Source of the DNA: CAYVFC01 sp964450715
GTDB lineage: Bacteria > Myxococcota_A > Polyangia > Polyangiales > JAFGIB01
Length of the DNA stretch: 31,419 bases
Assembly (NCBI GenBank): GCA_964450715.1
Contig: CAYVFC010000096.1
Location: 1-31,419, forward strand
Direction of reading: 5' to 3'
Shown: positions 1 to 9,130 of the stretch, piece after piece
How the letters are laid out: every line of letters begins with the position of its first letter
Numbering within the stretch: position 1 is the stretch's first letter
Notes under the pieces: generated by a model
The model's input: only the letters and a program-made list of their open reading frames with translations
Told to the model about the DNA's origin: nothing
Databases searched by the model: none
Program-made: the position numbers and the translations under genes

Positions 1-20
1 CCCCCGCCCCCACCGAGAGG

Positions 21-1298
21 TTAATGCATCTCGCGATTTTCGCGTCCGTCCCGGAACCTCAGCGAAAGCAGCAACAGCGCCGAGGCGAACAGCGTCGCCG
101 CCATGGTGTAGAAAACCCAGCGGTAGGTGCCGCTCAAGTCGAAGACGAGGCCGGCCACGATGGGCCCGGTTGCGCTGAAGAGCATGGTCACCGGCGCCAT
201 GAATCCCTGGATCTTGGCGAAGGCCAACAGCCCGAAGTAGTCGCGCCGGATGGCGGGCATGAGCGGGACGGTGCCCCCGAACCCCACCCCGAACAGGACC
301 ACGAAGAGATAGACCATGGGCAGATCGCGGGCATGGGCCAAGACGGCGATACCGGCGGCCTGCATCCCGTAGGCCACCGCGAATAGAAGGCGCTTGTCCC
401 AAATATCCCCGAGACAGCCGAATGAGAGCCTGCCGGCGATGCTGACGAAGATGACGAAACCGAAGGCCCAGGCCGCCCCTTCGCGCGAGATGCCCGCGTC
501 GGTAAGCGCCGGCACCGTGTGCACGGTCACCACCGCGTGTCCCATCAGCGCCAGGCCAAAGGCCACGGCCAGGATCCAGAAGGTGCCCGACTTGAGCGCC
601 TGGCCCAGGGTATACCCCTCTGCCGTACGGGACGGCTGGCTTTCGCTACCCGGCAGGTTCGCCTTCGGTCCGGTGTCGTCGCCCTCCGTTGGGTCGCCGT
701 CCGCCTGAAGTCCGATCTCCGACGGATCGTTCTTGATGAGAAGCGTCAACGGCAGCACCACCAGCAGCAGCACCACGCCCACGGTCACGAAGGCCTCACG
801 CCATCCCATCATGGAGATGAGCAGGTTCGAGGCCGGCGCGCAGCAGAGGCCCCCCAGCCCAGCGCCTACCGCCAGCAGCGCCAGGGCCAGGACCAGCCTG
901 CGCTTGAACCACCTGGCGATCACCGCGTTGGCCGGGATGTAGAGCATGGCGCTCATGCCGATGGAGAGCCAGATGGCATAGACCAGGTAAAACCCGATCA
1001 GCGAGTCCACGAAGTACATCAACATGAAACCGGTCCCGGAGACTACCGCCCCCAGCTGAATAACCGCCCGCGCCCCGTAGCGGTCCACCGCCCAGCCCAC
1101 CACCGGCGCGGCCAGCCCCCCCTCCACGCTCCTGAGCGAGTAGGCGCCCGCGGTCATGGCCCGGCTCCAGCCGAACTCGGCGATCATGGGCTTGAAGAAG
1201 ACCCCGAAGCTGTACAGCCAGGTCCCGTAGCCGAGCATGCAGATGACGTTGGTGGCCAGTACGATCCACCAGCCGTAAAAGAACTTCCTTTTTTTCAT
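21..1298 (-). CDS. MFS transporter, OFA/monocarboxylate-like
   Basis: This is a 425-residue inner-membrane protein of the major facilitator superfamily. It begins MKKRKFFYGWWIVLATN and has about twelve hydrophobic segments, arranged as two six-helix halves joined by a polar linker near residues 190-225. The segment FGWSRAMTAGAYSL and the following DRYGAR loop between helices 2 and 3 are typical of the oxalate/formate antiporter and monocarboxylate branch. A small organic anion is therefore the likely substrate, but the sequence does not say which one. The length is usual for the family. The gene stands alone, divergent from the hydrolase lipoprotein at 1562, with a 263-bp gap between them. 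A purine-rich GGAGAG lies about 12 nt upstream of the start and AGAGAGG abuts it. The MFS call is firm; the substrate is unknown. Confidence 0.9.
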   Translation of the reverse strand: MKKRKFFYGWWIVLATNVICMLGYGTWLYSFGVFFKPMIAEFGWSRAMTAGAYSLRSVEGGLAAPVVGWAVDRYGARAVIQLGAVVSGTGFMLMYFVDSLIGFYLVYAIWLSIGMSAMLYIPANAVIARWFKRRLVLALALLAVGAGLGGLCCAPASNLLISMMGWREAFVTVGVVLLLVVLPLTLLIKNDPSEIGLQADGDPTEGDDTGPKANLPGSESQPSRTAEGYTLGQALKSGTFWILAVAFGLALMGHAVVTVHTVPALTDAGISREGAAWAFGFVIFVSIAGRLSFGCLGDIWDKRLLFAVAYGMQAAGIAVLAHARDLPMVYLFVVLFGVGFGGTVPLMPAIRRDYFGLLAFAKIQGFMAPVTMLFSATGPIVAGLVFDLSGTYRWVFYTMAATLFASALLLLSLRFRDGRENREMH

Positions 1299-1561
1299 CC
1301 TCTCTAGGTCTCTCCAGCGCGCCCCAGAATAGCGGAATGCCGGGATGGGTATAGGGGAAACCGGCTTCGCTTATCCCTCCCATCGTTGAGCGCGAAAGAC
1401 AATCGCACGAGCGTCACGGACAATGGCGGCGAACCGTCAGAGAGAAATCGAGCACCAGAACCGGAACTTTCGGCGTAACAGCTAAAAGCTCCATCGATAC
1501 GCGGCATTAAGTGAACGAGCGGCGGATACGGTTTTACTACGGGAAGGGTGTGAGGTCAGAC

Positions 1562-3025
1562 ATGATTCGTTTTCTAGCAATTCTGGGATGTGGGTTCGTT
1601 CTGCTGGCGTGCTCGAACGCCGGTGACAGCGCAGGTCCTTTCCAGACAGGCGCGGGCGGCGCGGGCGGAAGTACGGTCGGCGGCACGGGCGGCGTGCCCG
1701 GGGGCGCGGGCGGCACGACCGAGGGCACGGGCGGTGTGATCGGCGGCGCGGGCGGTACGGTCGGCGGCACCGGCGGAAGCGTCGGCGGTACTGGGGGTCA
1801 GGAGGCGGGTTCGGGAGCAGCAGGCCAGGCAGGAGAGGTCGGCGGCACCGGCGGGGTCGTCGAAGAGCAGGAGGGGTGCCCGGGCAGCACGCTGCTCGCC
1901 TTGCCGGACAATCCGGGGGCAACGGGCCCGTGGGAGGTGGGAGACAGGACCGTCAGTATCGGCCGGCTCGCCGCCGTGGAGGTGGTCTATCCGGCGAAGC
2001 CGGGCAGCACCGAGGGACTGCCGCAGGTGACCTACAACCCGCGCGACTGGGCCCCGATAAGCGAGCAATCCAAGATCCTCGACGAGGACACGCAGGATTT
2101 TCAGGTGGTCGGGGAAGTCATGGGCCACGTATACAAGGATGTGCCCATAGACGACGAACGCGGTCCGTACCCCGTCATCATCTTTATTCACGGCACCTCG
2201 TCGGTTCGCCTGGGGTCGGCGAGTATAAACGCGCACTGGGCGAGCCACGGATTCATCGTGCTATCTGCGGACTATCCCGGGCTGGGCACGGTCGACCAGC
2301 TCTGTATGACGGCCGAGTGCGCGGGTCGATGCGTGGAGCCCCTCGGCATTCAAGACGTTCCGGGCGATGTCAATCTGCAATTGAACGCGCTTAAAGATCC
2401 CAGCGGGGAGCTGGCCTTTCTCGCCGGTCACGTCGACATGACCCGGATCGGGCTTTCCGGCCACAGTCAGGGGGGGTGTATGTCGGCATTTCTGTCCAGC
2501 AGCATACCCAACGTACGGATATCGGTTCCGCTGGACGCCAGCGAGCTGGCCGCCGGCTCGGATCTAGAATCGGTCTTGTTTGTAGGAGGTATGTCCGACA
2601 ACGTGATCTCGTATGCCGGTATCTCGATCGGAAGCATCGTCTGTCCTGGTCTGCTCGGCAACCAGATGGGCGGGTACAACAACACCCCGGTGCCGAGCAA
2701 GGGCGTCGGCATCAAGCGTATCGTGGGCATAGAGGGCGGTGCGCACATGGTGCCGACCGATCTGTGCCGGGCTACCGATGACGGCGACCAGTTGATTCCG
2801 GTCATGCAGGAGCGGGGCGTCTGCGGGGTCAACACGGCGGTTATCATCGGGTTGCCGATACTCGTCGAGTGCGGGACCATCTCCCCCGAGGACGGCATAC
2901 GGGCGATCAACTACGTCACCACGGCAGCGCTCGAGGAGACCCTGCACTGCCAGGACCGCACCGAGGCCTTTAACGACCTGATGACGAAGGTTCCGCACAT
3001 CGGGGACTACCAGCACAGCCCGTAG
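1562..3025 (+). CDS. secreted lipoprotein with alpha/beta-hydrolase domain
   Basis: This is a 487-residue predicted lipoprotein. The signal peptide MIRFLAILGCGFVLLAC ends in an LLAC lipobox with Cys17 as the lipid anchor. Residues about 30-100 are a low-complexity Gly-Gly-Thr linker. The rest is an alpha/beta hydrolase: the strand and oxyanion region VIIFIHGTSS, the nucleophile elbow GHSQGG with Ser302, and a candidate catalytic His395 in GGAHMVP. This pattern resembles the chlorophyllase / PAF-acetylhydrolase / dienelactone-hydrolase-like group, so an ester substrate outside the cytoplasm is plausible but unproven. Several Cys residues suggest disulfides. The ORF is open back to ATG 1511, but 1562 is preferred: it has GTGAGG at a 6-nt spacing and begins directly with the signal peptide. 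Confidence 0.8.
   Translation: MIRFLAILGCGFVLLACSNAGDSAGPFQTGAGGAGGSTVGGTGGVPGGAGGTTEGTGGVIGGAGGTVGGTGGSVGGTGGQEAGSGAAGQAGEVGGTGGVVEEQEGCPGSTLLALPDNPGATGPWEVGDRTVSIGRLAAVEVVYPAKPGSTEGLPQVTYNPRDWAPISEQSKILDEDTQDFQVVGEVMGHVYKDVPIDDERGPYPVIIFIHGTSSVRLGSASINAHWASHGFIVLSADYPGLGTVDQLCMTAECAGRCVEPLGIQDVPGDVNLQLNALKDPSGELAFLAGHVDMTRIGLSGHSQGGCMSAFLSSSIPNVRISVPLDASELAAGSDLESVLFVGGMSDNVISYAGISIGSIVCPGLLGNQMGGYNNTPVPSKGVGIKRIVGIEGGAHMVPTDLCRATDDGDQLIPVMQERGVCGVNTAVIIGLPILVECGTISPEDGIRAINYVTTAALEETLHCQDRTEAFNDLMTKVPHIGDYQHSP
1651..1860 (+). repeat. GGC-rich minisatellite coding for a Gly/Thr linker
   Basis: Degenerate repeats of a GGCGGCACGGGCGG-like unit run in frame inside the hydrolase lipoprotein and encode GGTGG, GGAGG and GGVGG runs. 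Gly-rich spacers of this kind just after the lipobox are common in Myxococcota lipoproteins and probably hold the enzyme domain away from the membrane. Copy number may vary between strains. Confidence 0.7.
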
Positions 3026-3218
3026 TCGAGCGGCTTGCTGTCCGGTGGCGGGTCCCGCCCGAAGCCGGACGATAGCGTTTAATCGATGAAAGACGTCCCC
3101 GGATTGGGGTGGGGCGTTCGCGCGGGCTCGACCGAGCGCCGCCCGTATCGTCTGCCGGGGGCAGGGGCGTGAACGATTTTTCACTATTGGTCGCGCGGCC
3201 GGGCCAATAGACTCGGAG

Positions 3219-4223
3219 ATGATGAACATCAACATCCTCATCGATTCTGTGGTGCGGCAGACCACCATCCTGATCGCGCACCTGGCCACGGTGGCGGGAG
3301 CCCGCGCTCAGTTATCCAGCGTAGCCAACCAGGTGTTCGTGGACCTGATCCGCGAGCTCAAGGAACAGGGGCTGGGCAACAAGGTGATCGCGGATATGTT
3401 CGGGCTGTCGCTCCGGAACTACCACTACAAGGTGCGGCGGTTGCTGGAGAGCAATACCGAACGCGGGCGGACCCTGTGGGAGGCCATGCTGGCCTACATC
3501 CAGAAGCGCAGCCCGGTCTCGCGCGGTGAGCTGCTCATGCGCTTCAGCCGGGACGACGAGTACACGGTTCGCGGGATACTCAAGGACATGGTCGATAGCG
3601 GGATCATATGCCAGACCGGGCGCGGGGAGGATGCGAGCTATCGCCTGGCCGGTCCGGAGCAGAGCCGGGTCTCGGCCGGCGCCGATTGCGAAGGGCTGGC
3701 CAACCTGGTCTGGGTGGCCGTCAGCAACCACGGACCGGTTTCCCGTTCGCAACTGCAGCAGCAGGTGCCGGCGGGGGAAAGGGAGCTGGACCGAGCCCTG
3801 GAGCAGCTGCTGGCGGAAAAGAGGATATCCCGCGCCGCGGGCGAGGCCGAGACTCGCTACCAGTGCGCGGATTGCTTGATCCCCATGGGAGACGCGGCCG
3901 GGTGGGAGGCCGCCGTGTTCGATCACTACCAGGCCCTGGTCACCGCGCTCTGCTCCAAGCTCCGCAGCGGCGCCAGGCGCGCCGCGCCGGGCGAGTGGAT
4001 CGGGGGCAGTACCTACGCCTTCGATATCTGCGCGGACCACCCCTATCACGACGAGGTAGTGGGTTTTCTGCAGTCGACGCGCGACCGCGCCTCGGCTCTG
4101 CGCGGCAAGGTAGAGAAATACAACGCCGAGCACGAGCTGCCCGAGGAGAAGACGATGCGGGTGGTCGCCTACGTGGGGCAAACGGTTATCGATCCCGGCA
4201 ACCCGGAAGCGGAGGAGGTATGA
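3219..4223 (+). CDS. helix-turn-helix-like regulatory protein
   Basis: This is a 334-residue soluble protein with no signal peptide. The N-terminus (MMNINILIDSVVRQTTILIA) leads into a helical segment. Near residues 50-75, KVIADMFGLSLRNYHYKVRR reads as a helix-turn-helix recognition unit. Residues about 85-140 (KRSPVSRGELLMRF, VRGILKDMVDSGII, then a YRLAG wing) look like a winged helix, and residues 155-215 repeat the same design (GPVSRSQLQQQV, LDRALEQLLAEKRI). The C-terminal part from about 220 is alpha-helical and unrecognised. It overlaps the next gene by 4 bp (ATGA), so it is translated with two lipoproteins and may regulate them. I recall similar proteins from myxobacteria but cannot name a family. 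DNA binding is an inference. Confidence 0.65.
   Translation: MMNINILIDSVVRQTTILIAHLATVAGARAQLSSVANQVFVDLIRELKEQGLGNKVIADMFGLSLRNYHYKVRRLLESNTERGRTLWEAMLAYIQKRSPVSRGELLMRFSRDDEYTVRGILKDMVDSGIICQTGRGEDASYRLAGPEQSRVSAGADCEGLANLVWVAVSNHGPVSRSQLQQQVPAGERELDRALEQLLAEKRISRAAGEAETRYQCADCLIPMGDAAGWEAAVFDHYQALVTALCSKLRSGARRAAPGEWIGGSTYAFDICADHPYHDEVVGFLQSTRDRASALRGKVEKYNAEHELPEEKTMRVVAYVGQTVIDPGNPEAEEV
4211..4219 (+). promoter_or_regulatory. strong Shine-Dalgarno that bears on a start choice
   Basis: GGAGGAGGT sits directly before the ATG at 4220, which overlaps the previous stop codon. AGGAGG is only 1 nt from that ATG but 7 nt from a second in-frame ATG at 4226. The second start therefore has better spacing, while the first fits translational coupling. 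The protein differs by two residues only. Confidence 0.6.
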
Positions 4224-6043
4224 AGATGCAACGACCTGCGGCGTCGCGGTTCCTGGCCGCTCTGCTCTGTTGCCTGGGCGGCTGTTACACTTCGATAGAC
4301 GGTCCCCAGGGCGGCAGGGAGACCAACTGGTTGACCTCGTGCGAGCGGGACGCCGACTGCGGCGAGGCCGCGTGCATTTGCGGCGTGTGCACCTCGCTCT
4401 GCGAGAGCGACCTCTCCTGCTCGGACGCTCCGCTGCCCACGGTCTGCTTCACCGGAACGACTCCGATTTACGACGCCCTGTGCGAAGAGTGCGAGCGGGA
4501 ACAGACCCCTGGTATCTGCCTGCCCGAATGCGGTCCGGGTAACGCATGTCCCGCGGATACCACCTGTACCGCCGGCGCCTGCGTCCCGGATGACAGCGCC
4601 GCGCTGCAAAGCGCTTCCTTTGCCCAGGACTTCTCCCGGCCCGTCGCACCGCCCCAACCCGAGATCCTGATCGCCGGGGAATCGGTCGGTTCTCTGCTGG
4701 CGGGGGTCTGGGAGCAGCAATTGCCGGCCGCCGTCCCTCTCTATCAGACAGCTTTGCAGCTGCTCATCGAACCGAGCGCCGGCGGCTACTCCTTTCAGGG
4801 CACGGTCTCGTTGGCTTGCGACGGCGACGCCTGCGGGGCGACGTCCACCGCTTCCGATCCCATCGATCCCGATACCGGGTATCCGCCCGAGCTAAGCGCG
4901 CGCGATCAGAACGCGCTGCGCATCGAGCTTCTTCCCGGGCACGAGTACCGGATGTTCGACGCCCGGCTGCAGGGGAACCGCTTCTCGTTCTGGTTCAGCG
5001 GCAACGACCTGTGGCGCCGGTGGTGCGCGCTTCAGACCCCCTATTTCCTCGAAAACAGAGAGCGGTCCGAATACGGTTGCCTGCCCGATCCTCGTCCCTA
5101 CCAGCTGGACTCGGCCGAGAACATCGACGGCAAGGAGCTGCTCTGTTCCGCCGACCGCAGCGTCTGCCATTGCGCCGAGGACGGGTGTACGGCCGGGGTT
5201 CACAGCGCCTATCGCACCCTCGATCTGGTCCTGGACGGCGACAGCTTAAAGGGCGCTTTCTGCGAGGGAGTCCACTTCCTCCCCATCTCCTTCGCCCGTA
5301 GGGCCGAGCCCGGCGTTGCGGCGGCCATCGAGCCCGCTGGTACCGTCGACCAATGGCGGCGATACGCCCCGGAGCCCGGCATCAGGGCCGACAATGCCGG
5401 TCGATTTCCGCTGGGGGTGTGGAGCGGCGAAACCCGCGAGAGCATCACCTGCTCGGGCTCGCGCCGGCTCTCCTTGACCATTACCGAGACCGACGATCCC
5501 CTGGTCGCCGCCGGGTATCTGGTCCTGGGCGAGACCGATCCCCTTCCGCCCGCCACCGTCGCCTCTACGGTCTACCCGCCCGGAGACGACCAGGCGGACA
5601 TCGATTGCAGGCGGTATTCTCCCTGCGAGGGCTTCGCCTACACGCTGCTCGGAGGCCGGCTTTCCGAGGACGGGCGCCTGCAGTTCCGCATCGCCGTGCT
5701 CGAGCTGTACGAAAAGTGGTGCGCGATGCAGGGGAGCTACCCCGGGGAAACCGGCTTCTTCGATCACGTCTGCGTACCCGAGCTGAGCAGTCAGCAGAAG
5801 CTGGCCTGCGCGGCTTCCGCCTATGCGAGCGAGGACGTTGGGTGTCCCCTGGACACGGGAATGTACGCGCTGTGTAGCGATAGCGAGCCCTGCATCTGCT
5901 TTGCCGACGGCTGCACGGCCAACTCGAACCGCACCATCAGCTTCGACTTGACGGTCGACGGATCGTCCATGGCGGGTTTGATCAGCGACCTGAGCTCGGG
6001 AAGCAGCTCTCCGAGAGAGGTTCGCTTGCAGAGGACCAGGTAG
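4220..6043 (+). CDS. Cys-rich lipoprotein with internally duplicated domain
   Basis: This is a 607-residue predicted lipoprotein. A short signal peptide ends in LGGC. Residues about 33-110 form a Cys-rich module (SCERDADCG, ICLPECGPGNAC), which is also present at the N-terminus of the next gene. Two related domains of about 190-200 residues follow. Each opens with GVW and carries WCA(L/M)Q, then a stretch ending in a C-C motif followed by a DGCTA motif, then a D(L/F)xLxxDG strand (CHCAEDGCTAG in the first, CICFADGCTAN in the second). The paired cysteines suggest disulfide-stabilised beta domains in the periplasm or outer membrane. No enzyme motif was found. It is the second gene of a three-gene operon, overlapping the upstream gene and lying 29 bp from the next. 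Function unknown. Confidence 0.7.
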   Translation: MKMQRPAASRFLAALLCCLGGCYTSIDGPQGGRETNWLTSCERDADCGEAACICGVCTSLCESDLSCSDAPLPTVCFTGTTPIYDALCEECEREQTPGICLPECGPGNACPADTTCTAGACVPDDSAALQSASFAQDFSRPVAPPQPEILIAGESVGSLLAGVWEQQLPAAVPLYQTALQLLIEPSAGGYSFQGTVSLACDGDACGATSTASDPIDPDTGYPPELSARDQNALRIELLPGHEYRMFDARLQGNRFSFWFSGNDLWRRWCALQTPYFLENRERSEYGCLPDPRPYQLDSAENIDGKELLCSADRSVCHCAEDGCTAGVHSAYRTLDLVLDGDSLKGAFCEGVHFLPISFARRAEPGVAAAIEPAGTVDQWRRYAPEPGIRADNAGRFPLGVWSGETRESITCSGSRRLSLTITETDDPLVAAGYLVLGETDPLPPATVASTVYPPGDDQADIDCRRYSPCEGFAYTLLGGRLSEDGRLQFRIAVLELYEKWCAMQGSYPGETGFFDHVCVPELSSQQKLACAASAYASEDVGCPLDTGMYALCSDSEPCICFADGCTANSNRTISFDLTVDGSSMAGLISDLSSGSSSPREVRLQRTR

Positions 6044-6072
6044 ATCAAGGGTCTTTCTTCAGGGAGGCGACA

Positions 6073-8940
6073 ATGTTTAGAGCGATACTCACCGCATCAC
6101 TTTTGCTGGCAGCGGTCAGCGGCTGCCGGGATTCGTCCGGCGACGGCGCAGACCAGGCCGGGGCGGGCCAGTATTGGCTGCAGTCTTGCACGGAAGATGT
6201 CGACTGCGGAGATTTGAGCTGCGTATCCGAGATCTGCACGCTGGCCTGCGATGACGACGAGGCATGCCGGGCGGCGGGCGAGAACGCCCGCTGCGTCCGG
6301 CGCGGATCCGAGCCCTACCGGGCGCTGCTCGCGTGCCGCCGGGACGCCCCGGTCGCCATTTGCCTTCCGCGCTGCGGCGAGGCGAACACGTGCCGCGACG
6401 GCTTCGAATGCCTGAGGGACGCCTGCGTGGAGCAGAGCGCAGCCCGGCGGATGCGGGATTACGAAGAACAGGGAGACGGAATGGGCCTCTTTTTCTTCAC
6501 CTACGTGGATACCGGACAGATCCTCACGGAGAACGGGGAGTGCCTCTACGAGACGACCGATGGCGACGGGAGGCTCATTTATCGCCGCAGCGCCACCTAC
6601 GACGCCGACGGGAATCTCACCAGCGAGGGTGTAGATCTAGACGGCACCAACCGAGAGCTGAGCTTCACTCACTTCACCCACGACAGTTTCGGCAGGGTAT
6701 TGACGCGAGAATCCGACGACAGAGGCGATTGCACGCCGAACCTGCGCATCACTTATACGTACGACGAGTTCGGTAACCGTATCCGGACCGAAACCGACGA
6801 GGATCTCGACGGCGCGGTCGACAGCGTCTCCTGGAGCGACTACGACCAGAACTGCAGAGTTCTGCGCTTTACCGCTGACGAGGAGGCTGACGGGAGCACC
6901 GACAGGATCGACACCTACGAGCGCGACGGCGAGGGGCGATTGCAAGCGGTTTTCAGCCTCGGTTCGCCCTCTCCGACGGATAAGATCGAAAACTATACGT
7001 ACGATACGGACGGCAACCTGCTGGTGCTGGAAACCGACTACAACGGCGACGGGATCCCGGACGAGAGGGCGACCGCGACCTATGACGCCGAGGGAAACAT
7101 TCTGACCCTGAACCAAGAATTGTTGGGACCCGAGGGTGCCCTCGTCTCGTACGGCTATTCCGTTTATTCCTACGATGCCGAGGGCAGGTTGACGGCGCAG
7201 AGCCTCTTCGATCCGGAGACCGGCGAGTTGTCCTACGAGACGACGCACCAGTACGACGAGGCGGGACGGGTAACGCGCGTCGAGTCGGGGTCCTACTCGA
7301 ACGGGGACGAGCCGCGACCGGAGGACAAGCAGATCATCCTATACACCTATGACGCGCGCGGTCAGCGGAAAAGCATCGAGACGCAATCCCCGCCGGGTGA
7401 GGTCGAGACCAGGAATATTTACGCCTACGATTGCGACCAGGGCGATGCGGTGAAGTGCTCGGTCGATCGAACCGAGCCCGAGAACATCGTGGTCGACGAC
7501 TGCGCCGAGCCGGCCGAGCTGGGCCATCCGCCGAGCGAGCTCGGGCGGGAGGCCGACCCCGTGGTGCTCAGCGGCGACGCGGTCGAGCCGCTGCTCGGGC
7601 GAGATCCGGCCCGGCTGGTCGGGTTTCGTCATCAGGGCTCGTGGGAGCAGGTACCGATACAGGTGGACGAAAGGGCGGTGATCGACCTGATATCGTTGGA
7701 GGCTTTTACCTCCTGCGATTTCGCTTTCGCGGACGGGGCCGAGAGCCGGGCCCTGCTCTACGTGGGCGCGGGCACGCACACCGGGCCGGACCCGGAACCG
7801 CTGCTCGACGGCGACGACGAGATAACCTTCATGCTCGCGGACGCGGGCAGCAGGCCCGCCACCTTGGTCGATCCCCCGGGCGTGGTTTCGGGCTCGGGCG
7901 TGGAGGTCGCCGTTTCCAGCCCGGACGATGGGGAAGAGGTCGCCTATCTGTACCTGTTCACCGGCGACGGCAGCCTGCAGCAGGGGGCGGGTAGCGAGTA
8001 CGGCAGCTACGCTTTCTCTCTCGACGCGGGGGCCTATCCCGAGGCCTACGACTTCTGCGGTGCGGTCAACCCGGAGGACAGTTGGTTCAGAAGCGATCAC
8101 TACCAGAGGCACTTCAGCGATCGCGTCCTGAGCGACCAGATGAGGATCACCGCCTCGGGGGCTTCCGGGGTCGATATTCTGGATAGACACGACAACGACA
8201 TGGGGCTCTGCGCTACCGTTCCCGGCTTCGACCTCTGGGCGATGCTGGGAGGAACCGGCTCCCTGGCCGTGAACAAGAGAGGGCCGGTGCGCTCGATCCG
8301 TTCCTTCGTGGGCGCCAGCGGCGGCATGCGGCAGACCCACCTCTTTTACCGGAGCCGCGAGGACATCATCACCTACCTGAAAATACCCGCGGCGGCGCTG
8401 GGAGAAAACACCGATCCGCTAATTACAGCGGCCAAGAACGATCTGCTCGACCACTCGTCCGAGGCCACCGGTATGAAGTACTACAACTGCTCCAATCCGC
8501 AGGGCGTGACCATCGACGGCGTTCCCGACGGGGTCGCCGTGCTCGAGGCCGACCAAAGCGCCATGTCGGCCCCGGACGCCGACAAGTACGCCTGGGAGCT
8601 GGTCACCGGTGTTCAGGGCTCGCTGGTGAGCGTGTTCGCGCCCGGCGAGAGCGGCCCTGGGGTCGATCTCGGCTACCAGGTCACCGGCTACTACACCGAC
8701 GACGCTTCTGCCACTTCCTTCGGATCGGAATGCAACGGAGACGACGGGGCTCTGTACGGCATGAGCGGGATCACCGCCGCCGCGGTCGTCACGGCCTGCC
8801 CCGAGCCCGATTGCGTCTACGACAACGAGGCGCGGCGCATCATGTACTACCTGCCGCCCGGCATCACGGTCAGTGACGCGCGCCAGCTATCCCGCCACGT
8901 CTACCACCCGCCCGAGGTCACGGTCGCTTCGGTCGAGTAA
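6073..8940 (+). CDS. large lipoprotein with YD/RHS-like repeats
   Basis: This is a 955-residue lipoprotein. The signal peptide MFRAILTASLLLAAVSGC ends at Cys18 and AGGGAGG lies just upstream of the ATG. Residues about 35-120 repeat the Cys-rich module of the upstream protein. Residues about 150-460 hold at least eight YD-type repeats (for example YTYDEFGNRIR, YTYDTDGNLLVLE, YSYDAEGRLTAQ), as in RHS/wall-associated proteins, mixed with Asp-rich DLDGAVD and DYNGDGIPD loops that look able to bind calcium. From about 480 to the end is a beta-rich domain that I do not recognise. No RHS core peptidase or toxin tip is visible, and the YD tract is much shorter than in a toxin-caging RHS shell. A surface binding or structural role is the most that can be inferred. 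Confidence 0.7.
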   Translation: MFRAILTASLLLAAVSGCRDSSGDGADQAGAGQYWLQSCTEDVDCGDLSCVSEICTLACDDDEACRAAGENARCVRRGSEPYRALLACRRDAPVAICLPRCGEANTCRDGFECLRDACVEQSAARRMRDYEEQGDGMGLFFFTYVDTGQILTENGECLYETTDGDGRLIYRRSATYDADGNLTSEGVDLDGTNRELSFTHFTHDSFGRVLTRESDDRGDCTPNLRITYTYDEFGNRIRTETDEDLDGAVDSVSWSDYDQNCRVLRFTADEEADGSTDRIDTYERDGEGRLQAVFSLGSPSPTDKIENYTYDTDGNLLVLETDYNGDGIPDERATATYDAEGNILTLNQELLGPEGALVSYGYSVYSYDAEGRLTAQSLFDPETGELSYETTHQYDEAGRVTRVESGSYSNGDEPRPEDKQIILYTYDARGQRKSIETQSPPGEVETRNIYAYDCDQGDAVKCSVDRTEPENIVVDDCAEPAELGHPPSELGREADPVVLSGDAVEPLLGRDPARLVGFRHQGSWEQVPIQVDERAVIDLISLEAFTSCDFAFADGAESRALLYVGAGTHTGPDPEPLLDGDDEITFMLADAGSRPATLVDPPGVVSGSGVEVAVSSPDDGEEVAYLYLFTGDGSLQQGAGSEYGSYAFSLDAGAYPEAYDFCGAVNPEDSWFRSDHYQRHFSDRVLSDQMRITASGASGVDILDRHDNDMGLCATVPGFDLWAMLGGTGSLAVNKRGPVRSIRSFVGASGGMRQTHLFYRSREDIITYLKIPAAALGENTDPLITAAKNDLLDHSSEATGMKYYNCSNPQGVTIDGVPDGVAVLEADQSAMSAPDADKYAWELVTGVQGSLVSVFAPGESGPGVDLGYQVTGYYTDDASATSFGSECNGDDGALYGMSGITAAAVVTACPEPDCVYDNEARRIMYYLPPGITVSDARQLSRHVYHPPEVTVASVE

Positions 8941-8950
8941 AGTAGTAAAG

Positions 8951-9121
8951 GGGACGTTGCTACATTATTTACATTATTCGGAATCGGGAGGAAACAGCGT
9001 CGCCCGCGAAAACTGTAAATAATGTAGCAACGTCCCTCAGCGGGCACTCAGCGGGCAGCGGGGCTAATGTAGCGCGTCGCCCGCGAAAACTGTAAATAAT
9101 GTAGCAACGTCCCTCAGCGGG
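8951..9121. repeat. REP-like inverted and direct repeat cluster
   Basis: A 23-bp sequence starting GGGACGTTGCTACATTATTT at 8951-8973 recurs as its exact reverse complement at 9014-9036 and again at 9091-9113. The two inverted copies lie in a 48-bp perfect direct repeat (8997-9044 and 9074-9121). The AT-rich core stands out against the GC-rich surroundings. The arrangement resembles REP/BIME elements moved by RAYT (IS200-like) transposases; no such transposase is in the window. It fills the 190-bp gap before the symporter and could form a long hairpin in the transcript. Confidence 0.65.
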
Positions 9122-9130
9122 GCGCTCGAA

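Noticed and set aside
3608..4219. Extension of the 4220 lipoprotein frame back to 3608
   Set aside because: The extra 200 residues overlap the regulatory gene and are Arg/Gly-rich; the signal peptide begins at 4220.
6900..7440. RHS toxin with polymorphic tip
   Set aside because: There are too few YD repeats, no RHS core motif, no adjacent immunity gene, and a lipobox instead of a T6SS or TcC-type N-terminus.
7339..8340. Long minus-strand open frame opposite the YD-repeat lipoprotein
   Set aside because: It is the shadow of a high-GC gene; its protein is rich in Arg, Ala, Gly and His without domain features, and the plus-strand gene is clearly real.
8997..9121. Possible CRISPR array
   Set aside because: Only two repeat units with one spacer, and the units contain inverted copies of an outside sequence; there are no cas genes.
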